Shown piece by piece: positions 8,034-14,069 of a stretch of DNA of 20,617 bases. Origin of the DNA: Crocinitomicaceae bacterium (GTDB lineage Bacteria; Bacteroidota; Bacteroidia; Flavobacteriales_D; Crocinitomicaceae). Numbering within the stretch: the first letter of the stretch is position 1; the number at the start of each line of letters is the position of its first letter. The stretch lies in NCBI GenBank assembly GCA_024643585.1, contig JAHEMP010000011.1, positions 1 through 20,617 of the forward strand, read 5' to 3'. The position numbers and the translations under genes were made by a program. The notes beneath the pieces are model-generated. The model had not been told where the DNA came from. It saw only the letters and a list, made by a program, of their open reading frames with translations, and ran no database searches.

Positions 8034-9122
8034 ATGTTCAGCAATTTTAATATGATTGACAACGAAAAATTTACCAAAAGAATTTTGATAACTGGTGGGG
8101 CAGGATTTATAGGTTCTCACCTTGTTCGTCTTATGGTAAATAAATACCCAGATTACAAAATAATCAACTTCGACAAACTTACCTATGCTGGTAATTTGGA
8201 AAATTTGAAGGACGTTGAAAATGCTGAAAACTATTTTTTCGAGAAAGGGGATATTTGTTCGAAAGCGAATGTAGAAAAAGTATTTGCAGAAAATGCAATA
8301 ACGGATGTTATTCATCTTGCAGCTGAATCGCATGTAGATCGAAGTATTGAAGGCCCACTTGAATTTGTTATCACGAATGTTTTGGGGACTGTCAATCTTC
8401 TGCAAATAGCAAAGGAAAAATGGTCAAAAAATGAAGACCATGTTTTTCATCACGTATCAACGGATGAGGTGTATGGAAGTTTAGGTGAGGAAGGTTTGTT
8501 TCATGAATCAACACCCTATGATCCGCGAAGCCCTTATTCAGCCTCTAAAGCTTCAAGTGATCACTTTGTCAACGCATTTTATCATACGTATGGTTTACCT
8601 ATTAAAATGTCGAACTGCTCAAACAACTACGGCAGTCATCATTTTCCCGAAAAGTTAATACCACTCATGATTAACAATATTCTTCAAAAAAAGCCACTTC
8701 CTATATATGGTAAAGGAGAAAATATAAGAGATTGGTTGTGGGTAGAGGACCATGCAAAAGCAATTGACACGATTTTCCATAAAGGAAAAATTGGTGAATC
8801 CTACAACGTTGGCGGACTCAATGAGTGGAAAAATATAGACTTGGTGAAGTTCCTTTGCAAGGTGATGGATGAAAAATTAGGTCGTCAAAAAGGTGAAAGT
8901 GAACAATTACTTACGTATGTGTCGGACAGGGCAGGTCACGATATGCGGTATGCGATAGATGCATCTAAACTTGAAAAAGAATTGGGCTGGACACCATCCA
9001 TTACATTTGAAAAAGGATTGGAGTTGACAGTAGATTGGTACCTTGAAAACAAGGAATGGATGGACCGAGTGACCTCAGGAGGATATCAAACGTATTACGA
9101 AAACATGTACGACAAGCGCTAA
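8034..9122 (+). CDS. rmlB: dTDP-glucose 4,6-dehydratase
   Basis: Extended SDR of 362 residues. Features: GGAGFIGSHLVR at 21-32, NFDKLTYAGNLENL, LAAESHVDRSI at 95-105, STDEVYGS at 142-149 with the T143-D144-E145 dehydration triad, YSASKASSDH with Tyr168/Lys172, and FPEKLIPLMI plus IRDWLWVEDHAKA, which are specific for RmlB. It turns dTDP-glucose into dTDP-4-keto-6-deoxyglucose, the branch point for rhamnose and many amino-deoxy sugars. RmlA, RmlC and RmlD are not in the window. The start is uncertain: the ATG at 8034 gives 12-15 residues more than usual, and the in-frame ATG at 8052 is an alternative. Only 32 bases separate the upstream terminator from 8034 and I see no clear -7 box there, so expression may come from read-through or a promoter I cannot recognise. 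Confidence 0.92.
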   Translation: MFSNFNMIDNEKFTKRILITGGAGFIGSHLVRLMVNKYPDYKIINFDKLTYAGNLENLKDVENAENYFFEKGDICSKANVEKVFAENAITDVIHLAAESHVDRSIEGPLEFVITNVLGTVNLLQIAKEKWSKNEDHVFHHVSTDEVYGSLGEEGLFHESTPYDPRSPYSASKASSDHFVNAFYHTYGLPIKMSNCSNNYGSHHFPEKLIPLMINNILQKKPLPIYGKGENIRDWLWVEDHAKAIDTIFHKGKIGESYNVGGLNEWKNIDLVKFLCKVMDEKLGRQKGESEQLLTYVSDRAGHDMRYAIDASKLEKELGWTPSITFEKGLELTVDWYLENKEWMDRVTSGGYQTYYENMYDKR

Positions 9123-9123
9123 A

Positions 9124-9864
9124 ATGAGCATACTTAAAAATTGGTTAGGCAGAAGTTCAGTTTCAGATTTTGATTTTTCAAAATTAGGCACCGACATGCA
9201 TAGTCACTTAATTCCAGGTATAGACGATGGCTCAAATAGCTTGGAAGAATCGATCGACATGTTGTTAAAATTCAAGAACCTAGGATATAAAAAAATAATA
9301 ACCACACCTCATATAAAAACGGGCGTCTTTGATAATTCATCTGATTTGATTTTATCCGGGGCGAAATTGGTGCAAGACGAAATTAAAAAAAGAAATATTG
9401 ATATTGAATTCGAGGCTGCAGCAGAATACTTTTATGACTTTTCTTTCATCGAAAAAATAGAAAAAAACGATGTTTTGACCTTTTCAAACAATCATGTTTT
9501 GGTTGAATATTCTTTTAATCAAGCCCCCATGGGCGAAAACGAGATGTTTTTCGCTCTTCAGATGAAGCAATACAACCCCATTCTAGCGCACTTTGAAAGA
9601 TATCCCTATTATCATGGGTCGACTAGAAAAGCGGAGGAACTAAGAAATAAAGGGATAAAAATTCAAGTTAATCTGTTGTCTCTCTTTGGTCATTATGGTC
9701 CCCAGATTCAAAAACAAGCAGCTCTTTTAATTAAAGAAAGACAAGTAGATCTGCTGGGAAGTGATTGTCATAGAATTGAACATTTACAATTTCTTGAGAA
9801 AAATTTAAAGAATGACCTATTGAACAGGGCGGGAGATTTAGGCTTGTTTAACAATCAGCTTTAA
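9124..9864 (+). CDS. PHP-type protein-tyrosine phosphatase, CpsB/YwqE family
   Basis: 246 residues with the metal-binding motifs of the PHP fold: DMHSHLIPGIDDG at 24-36 (H26, H28), TTPH with H63, AEYFYDF with E101, AHFERYPYY with H156, and GSDCHR with D214 and H216. This pattern fits the manganese-dependent phosphatases CpsB, Wzb-analogue YwqE and their Bacteroidota homologues, which dephosphorylate BY-kinases (Wzc/CpsD) and their targets and so tune capsule or exopolysaccharide output. It acts in the cytoplasm. It starts one base after the rmlB stop (TAA-A-ATG), so it is co-transcribed with rmlB. The partner kinase and the Wza/Wzc export genes are not visible. Histidinol phosphatase is the main alternative within the PHP superfamily, but the GIDDG motif and the polysaccharide context argue against it. 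Confidence 0.87.
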   Translation: MSILKNWLGRSSVSDFDFSKLGTDMHSHLIPGIDDGSNSLEESIDMLLKFKNLGYKKIITTPHIKTGVFDNSSDLILSGAKLVQDEIKKRNIDIEFEAAAEYFYDFSFIEKIEKNDVLTFSNNHVLVEYSFNQAPMGENEMFFALQMKQYNPILAHFERYPYYHGSTRKAEELRNKGIKIQVNLLSLFGHYGPQIQKQAALLIKERQVDLLGSDCHRIEHLQFLEKNLKNDLLNRAGDLGLFNNQL

Positions 9865-9871
9865 TTTTATT

Positions 9872-9885
9872 TACCTAGGTAGGTA
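9872..9885. promoter_or_regulatory. Overlapping dyad TACCTAGGTAGGTA, possible operator
   Basis: The 52-base gap before the TM-YceI gene contains the 10-base perfect palindrome TACCTAGGTA (9872-9881), overlapped by a second dyad TACCT-AGGT-AGGTA (9872-9885). It sits just upstream of two near-matches to the -7 box, TATGTTTT (9884-9891) and TACTTTTA (9895-9902), each with one mismatch to TAnnTTTG. The position would suit a repressor or activator site. No protein is known to bind it from this sequence alone. Confidence 0.3.
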
Positions 9886-9916
9886 TGTTTTCTTTACTTT
9901 TACCTCAAAAAATAGT

Positions 9917-11476
9917 ATGATGTACCTTATCGTGATTCTCTTTATAGTTTTGGCAATTGTATTTTGGCAATTAAATAGCAGCAAGCAATACAATTTTGTT
10001 GCAATTTTTCATGGTCTAGCGACTATTGGTGCGCTGTTTTTAATCGGAGTTGATATTTCCGATGTAGAAGGCGAATCAATACCAACAAGTCTTTTAATCC
10101 CTTCCGCATTGTCCGTTATACTTGTAGCAAATATGGTTTTTTCTCATTTCTGGAAAAAGAAAAGTGCTTATTGGCCACCAATTTTCATATTAATCTCGTC
10201 ATTGGCGGTTGTCTATTCTCTGAATAAACTATTTGATTACAATGGTTTTCAAATTGATTTGACTGCAATTTCAATTGCCATATTGCCGTTTTTGGGTTCA
10301 TTAATAGAACCAATAGCCACAATGAAAGAAAATGTATTGGCTAAATTTTTTAAAATTGATTTCAAAAGTAGACGAGGGATTTCTCGATCGATTTACTTTT
10401 TCTTGATTGGTGCTTTATTGTTGTTTGCGCATTTCGTTGGTTCCTATATTGGCGTGGCAATGTTGACCATCGGTTATGCAGCAAGTCTATTCTACGGTAA
10501 AAAATCTTCGGCTTTGTGGAATATGTTATTGGCATTGTTAGCGATATCTACTTTGGGTCATTTTGCAATTGAATCAAATATCACAGAAAGCTCTTTGCTG
10601 TTGGGAAGGGTTTTAGCAGGTGTGTTTTTCAGTGGGTTCATAGCCTTGTTCGTTAATACTATGCAGAAGGCTAGAAAAAATAAAACACTCGGTGTCATTT
10701 TGTGTTGGTTTTTAATGCTCTTCTTGCCGTCGATATTGATTCTAGCAGTGACGCAAAATATAAACTTTGGTGGAGGAGATGCATTTCTTGGTCTTCTTGT
10801 CGGTTTTTCTCTTTCTGCGGCTTACGGCATTAATACCAGAAAAAACGACACAGTACTTTCATTGTATTTCGTTTTAGGGATCCTTTTATTACCCTTAACG
10901 ATAAACAAAGAGGAAGAACAAATGACTAAAATAACCGTCTCAAATGGCTCAGAAGCAAAAGTGGAGGATCCTTTTGAATTAGAAGGAAAGGAAATCACCT
11001 TGACGGGAGAGTATAAAATTGTAACTGAGAACTCCCAATTGACTTTTGAACTTGGTCAAGTTGGAGGCAGAACAAAAGGGGCTTTTAAAAGCTTTGAAGG
11101 AACTTTTACTTTTGGGGATGCGCATAAGTTAAATGTATCACTTCCTGTAAAAAGTTTAACCACTTTTAATAGTTACAGAGATGAATCGCTTATGGAGGAA
11201 GCGTATTTCGATGAGAGCGAATTCCCGAGCATGAGTTTCGAGTCAACCTCATTCACGGCAAATAATACAGGTTACGAAGTTGTAGGTAAATTTACAATGT
11301 TGGGTCAGACAAGAGACCTCGTTATGCAAATGAAATATTTGGGTAAATCTGATGAGAATTCAAATGAAGTTTTTATCGGAAAATCGAGTTTGAACCGCGT
11401 GGATTTCGGAATGAAATCTGACCCTAAAGAAGGAAATATTGTGGATTTTCAATTCAAGGTAGAATTGGCGAAATAG
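9917..11476 (+). CDS. Polytopic membrane protein with C-terminal YceI domain
   Basis: 519 residues with two parts. Residues 1-330 hold about 12 hydrophobic helices (roughly 2-19, 25-46, 57-78, 86-105, 114-135, 157-174, 176-193, 199-218, 227-249, 257-279, 288-305, 312-329). Loop charges alternate: basic loops (WKKK, KSRRGISR, YGKKS, QKARKNK, NTRKN) against acidic or neutral ones, which predicts N-out, C-out topology. Residues about 362-519 match the YceI lipocalin-like fold: GEYKIVTENSQLTFEL, GTFTFGD, FNSYRDESLMEEAYFDESEF, FPSMSFEST, KFTMLGQTRDLVM and FGMKSDP. YceI proteins are normally secreted and bind isoprenoid-like lipids. Here the domain would be tethered at the periplasmic face of the inner membrane. 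I do not recognise the membrane part. Transport or handling of a lipid-linked intermediate is conceivable, but that is inference. Confidence 0.8.
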   Translation: MMYLIVILFIVLAIVFWQLNSSKQYNFVAIFHGLATIGALFLIGVDISDVEGESIPTSLLIPSALSVILVANMVFSHFWKKKSAYWPPIFILISSLAVVYSLNKLFDYNGFQIDLTAISIAILPFLGSLIEPIATMKENVLAKFFKIDFKSRRGISRSIYFFLIGALLLFAHFVGSYIGVAMLTIGYAASLFYGKKSSALWNMLLALLAISTLGHFAIESNITESSLLLGRVLAGVFFSGFIALFVNTMQKARKNKTLGVILCWFLMLFLPSILILAVTQNINFGGGDAFLGLLVGFSLSAAYGINTRKNDTVLSLYFVLGILLLPLTINKEEEQMTKITVSNGSEAKVEDPFELEGKEITLTGEYKIVTENSQLTFELGQVGGRTKGAFKSFEGTFTFGDAHKLNVSLPVKSLTTFNSYRDESLMEEAYFDESEFPSMSFESTSFTANNTGYEVVGKFTMLGQTRDLVMQMKYLGKSDENSNEVFIGKSSLNRVDFGMKSDPKEGNIVDFQFKVELAK

Positions 11477-11477
11477 A

Positions 11478-12380
11478 TTAAAAGTACAGCCAACTCCCTG
11501 TCAATTGATTCCCATCAATTATCAAGGTTGGAAAAGGTATTTTTATGAAATGGAGTGGGCGTAATAAAGATTTTATCCATTTTTTCTGGATTGGCAATTC
11601 TCTAACGTCCAAATCCAAAGAAAATAGATATTGCCTTCTAGCCTGGAATACTTGATCCTCAGTAACGTAAATGTTTTTGTCTCCAATTAGTTTTTCTTCA
11701 ATACTATAACCAACTGAAAAACATAACCAAGCAGGTAATTTCCAATTGTCTGTAAATTGTCGTGGTGAAAAACTTAGCCAATAGGTTTGACCATTGTAAT
11801 CTTTCAATAGACTTTCACTAAAACTAGATCCCAATACCTGAGGTCTGTACGCAGCATATTCTGTAGGATGATAGGAGAATTTCATCAAAAGTCTTTGTTC
11901 AGACCAAATTAATTGTTGAGCAACAAAGGAGGCTGACCCAAGCGCATTTGCCGCCATATCATACCAGGAGAAACCCCAATCCGAGTTTCTTCCATCCAAA
12001 ATTTCCAAACTAGTTTGAAAGCCAAAACCAATTCCAGCACCTATCCATGTACTCGTTTTTTCGGAAAGACCTGTCCATTTATATATTCTGTAATTTGCCT
12101 CACTAATATGATAAGAGGAATAATAGTGCCCTATTTTATCCATTTGCAACCATTCTTTACTATCGTCAAAAGAATGAAATTTGACCTTCTCAAATTCGTC
12201 GTACCATACCGTAGATAGGTATAAAATGCTGCCAGACCAAATTGATCCAGTCGCAGTTGAAGCAAGAATCAATCTTTTTTTGTTTAGTTGAGAGCTTGTC
12301 AAACTGTCATTATATTGGCTGTAGCTGTTCAATCCTGAAAAAGATGAAACCAAGAAAAAAAGAATACCAATTATTTTCAC
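11478..12380 (-). CDS. DUF2279 family protein (YfiM-like), exported
   Basis: 300 residues; the function is unknown. A signal peptide covers about 1-21 (KIIGILFFLVSSFSG, cleavage near YSQ). Family hallmarks are DKIGHYYSSY at 81-90, the segment ILDGRNSDWGFSWYDMAAN from 127 to 145, and KDYNGQTYWLS at 193-203. A short hydrophobic run near 113-121 may be membrane-embedded, so the protein could be periplasmic or envelope-associated. The start is GTG at 12380: an in-frame TAA lies four codons upstream and leaves no other plausible start. An out-of-frame ATG overlaps the GTG and is followed at once by TGA. A TAATTTCG box ends 4 bases before the GTG. Its 3' end converges on the TM-YceI gene with a single base between stops and no hairpin, so the two transcripts probably overlap. 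Confidence 0.82.
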   Translation of the reverse strand: MKIIGILFFLVSSFSGLNSYSQYNDSLTSSQLNKKRLILASTATGSIWSGSILYLSTVWYDEFEKVKFHSFDDSKEWLQMDKIGHYYSSYHISEANYRIYKWTGLSEKTSTWIGAGIGFGFQTSLEILDGRNSDWGFSWYDMAANALGSASFVAQQLIWSEQRLLMKFSYHPTEYAAYRPQVLGSSFSESLLKDYNGQTYWLSFSPRQFTDNWKLPAWLCFSVGYSIEEKLIGDKNIYVTEDQVFQARRQYLFSLDLDVRELPIQKKWIKSLLRPLHFIKIPFPTLIIDGNQLTGSWLYF

Positions 12381-12384
12381 ATTT

Positions 12385-12392
12385 CGAAATTA
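12385..12392 (-). promoter_or_regulatory. Candidate -7 box (TAATTTCG) for the DUF2279 gene
   Basis: Minus-strand TAATTTCG matches TAnnTTTG at all but one position and ends 4 bases before the GTG start. This is the same near-leaderless geometry as the barrel gene at 1445. No clear -33 element was found. Confidence 0.35.
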
Positions 12393-12460
12393 CAATATTA
12401 TCGTCTTTTCATTGTTAACATTTAAATGAATAACCACAAAAACTTAGGAACTGATTTAAG

Positions 12461-12468
12461 TATTTTTG
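12461..12468 (+). promoter_or_regulatory. Candidate -7 promoter box (TATTTTTG) of the LOG gene; decides the start codon
   Basis: TATTTTTG is a perfect TAnnTTTG match 18 bases before the ATG at 12487. The in-frame TTG at 12466-12468 falls inside this box and so would lie upstream of the predicted transcript start. That favours the ATG as the true start. The -33 region is not convincing. Confidence 0.5.
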
Positions 12469-12486
12469 AGAAAAGACAAAAAAGAA

Positions 12487-13170
12487 ATGAACGCGATACG
12501 GAAAGACTGGACAGAAATTAAAACGAACGACAGTTGGGCAATATTCAAAATAATGTCAGAATTTGTAGAAGGCTATGAAAGAATGGCACGAATTGGACCT
12601 TGTATTTCAATCTTTGGATCGGCAAGGACAAAACCAGAGAATAAATATTACGAATTGGCCGTCGAAATTGCAGACAAATTAGCTCAGGTCGGATATGGAA
12701 CAATAACTGGAGGCGGACCAGGGATTATGGAGGCTGCAAATAAGGGAGCTCAACAGGGACAGGGTATATCTGTGGGTTTAAATATTGATTTGCCCTTTGA
12801 ACAAAATCACAATCCATACATAGACCAAGAGCACAATCTGGAATTTGATTACTTCTTCGTTCGAAAAGTGGTATTTGTCAAATATTCACAAGGTTTTGTA
12901 ATACTCCCTGGTGGTTTTGGAACGTTGGATGAACTTTTTGAAGCCTTGACTTTAATTCAAACTAAAAAAATAAATAAACGACCTGTAGTACTTGTAGGGT
13001 CTGAATATTGGAGTGGGCTTGTGGATTGGATAAAACAAACCATGCTGAATGCTGAGAATAACATCAATGAAAAGGATATGGAGTTATTGAAGATTGTTGA
13101 CACAGCTGATGAGGCCGTTCAACATATCGAGGAATTCTACAGAACAAATGAACTTACACCAAATTTTTAA
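12487..13170 (+). CDS. LOG-family protein (TIGR00730), nucleoside 5'-monophosphate phosphoribohydrolase-like
   Basis: With the ATG at 12487 the protein has 227 residues. A longer reading from the TTG at 12466 adds seven lysine-rich residues but starts within a promoter box. The Rossmann-like lysine-decarboxylase-like/LOG fold shows SIFGSART at 41-48, TGGGPGIMEAANKGA at 74-88 and PGGFGTLDELFEALTLIQ at 141-158, the two diagnostic motifs for the phosphoribosyl-binding active site. Characterised members hydrolyse AMP or cytokinin nucleotides to base plus ribose 5-phosphate; old annotations as lysine decarboxylase are wrong. The bacterial role is usually nucleotide turnover. It is a cytoplasmic enzyme, divergent from the DUF2279 gene and 64 bases before the PASTA operon, which has its own box. 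The family is certain; the physiological substrate is not. Confidence 0.9.
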   Translation: MNAIRKDWTEIKTNDSWAIFKIMSEFVEGYERMARIGPCISIFGSARTKPENKYYELAVEIADKLAQVGYGTITGGGPGIMEAANKGAQQGQGISVGLNIDLPFEQNHNPYIDQEHNLEFDYFFVRKVVFVKYSQGFVILPGGFGTLDELFEALTLIQTKKINKRPVVLVGSEYWSGLVDWIKQTMLNAENNINEKDMELLKIVDTADEAVQHIEEFYRTNELTPNF

Positions 13171-13207
13171 TATGCTTAAAAGCCACTATATCTGTGCTTA
13201 GAATTCC

Positions 13208-13215
13208 TATATTTG
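13208..13215 (+). promoter_or_regulatory. Candidate -7 promoter box (TATATTTG) of the PASTA-rluD operon
   Basis: TATATTTG fits TAnnTTTG exactly and ends 19 bases before the ATG at 13235, the same spacing as for the LOG gene. No good TTG lies at -33. No terminator hairpin is visible in the 64-base gap, so read-through from the LOG gene is also possible. Confidence 0.55.
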
Positions 13216-13234
13216 TTCTTCGAAATTTGGTGAA

Positions 13235-14056
13235 ATGGAGTTTTTTAAAAATCTGAAACAGTTTGTCTTGTCAAAGCATTTTCTGAAAATATCAGGGATT
13301 ATTGTTTTGATTTATTTGGTAGTCGTTGGTGGGACTGTGTTTTATTTGGATTCTTACACCAATCACGGTGAGAAAATACCAGTCCCAAATTTGGTCGGAC
13401 AAAATGTAAATAACATTTCCGCTCTTTTAGAGGAAAAAGGATTAAAATTTGAGATTGTTGATCACGTTTATAATCCAAAATTAGCCGAAGGCACCATCAT
13501 TGAGCAAGATCCAGAAAAAACTGAAAAGTCGAAAATTTTTGTAAAAGTTGATCGAATTATTCGCTTGAGAGTGTCGAAACGAAGTCAGTTGGTGGAAATG
13601 CCAAGTTTGATTGATAAATCAGAGAGATTTGCAACGACAATACTGAAAAACAGAGGATTACGACTAAAGATAACCTACAAAAACACACCTGAGTCTCATG
13701 GTGCAGTAATCGAACAACGTTTTAAAGGAGCTCGGATCAAGGAAGGAACGAAAATCCCAATTGGTTCTACTGTTTTATTGATAGTTGGCCGTTATGAAGG
13801 AGGGATGCCTGTGCCTGTAATAAATTTGTATGGCTTAACAATAAGTGAAGCAAGAGAGCGTTTATCTCAATTAGCAGGAATTACCTTTTTTCCAATTTGT
13901 CAAGATTGTGTAACAGCGTCTGATTCGTTAAACGCAAGAATTGGGTCACAAACACCAGAATACGAAGAAGGGGCAATGATGCCATCGGTTGGAACCGTTT
14001 CCGCAACTGCAGTTTTGAATTTACCGCCTTTGCCTCCAGCTGAATCGCCTGAATAA
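13235..14056 (+). CDS. Membrane-anchored protein with three PASTA domains
   Basis: 273 residues: a basic N-terminus, one membrane helix at about 20-38, then a periplasmic part with three PASTA repeats (about 48-115, 120-187 and 191-263). Each begins with the typical proline-containing phrase (VPNLVGQNV, EMPSLIDKS, MPVPVINLYGLTISEA) and includes the 'E..P..G' core (IEQDPE, IEQRFKGARIKEG, QTPEYEEGA). PASTA domains bind peptidoglycan fragments in many Ser/Thr kinases and PBPs. Here there is no kinase or transpeptidase domain, which is usual for this Bacteroidota family. The third repeat contains a CxxC pair (C222, C225) that could form a disulfide in the periplasm. First of three genes closely spaced with a T9SS exoprotein and rluD. 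A role in sensing or binding cell wall is inferred. Confidence 0.87.
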   Translation: MEFFKNLKQFVLSKHFLKISGIIVLIYLVVVGGTVFYLDSYTNHGEKIPVPNLVGQNVNNISALLEEKGLKFEIVDHVYNPKLAEGTIIEQDPEKTEKSKIFVKVDRIIRLRVSKRSQLVEMPSLIDKSERFATTILKNRGLRLKITYKNTPESHGAVIEQRFKGARIKEGTKIPIGSTVLLIVGRYEGGMPVPVINLYGLTISEARERLSQLAGITFFPICQDCVTASDSLNARIGSQTPEYEEGAMMPSVGTVSATAVLNLPPLPPAESPE

Positions 14057-14069
14057 GAAAAAGAATTAA

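Noticed and set aside
7965..8405. Minus-strand open frame of 146 codons over the wbpA-rmlB gap
   Set aside because: It covers the terminator and the rmlB Rossmann motif region in antisense, and its Phe/Ile/Lys-rich translation resembles no protein; the plus-strand rmlB is certain.
9872..9885. TACCTAGGTA dyad as a terminator for the phosphatase gene
   Set aside because: The stem is only 5 bp with no loop and no T-run follows directly.
12466..12486. Upstream TTG start of the LOG gene
   Set aside because: The TTG is part of a perfect TATTTTTG -7 box and would lie upstream of the predicted transcript start; the ATG at 12487 is preferred.
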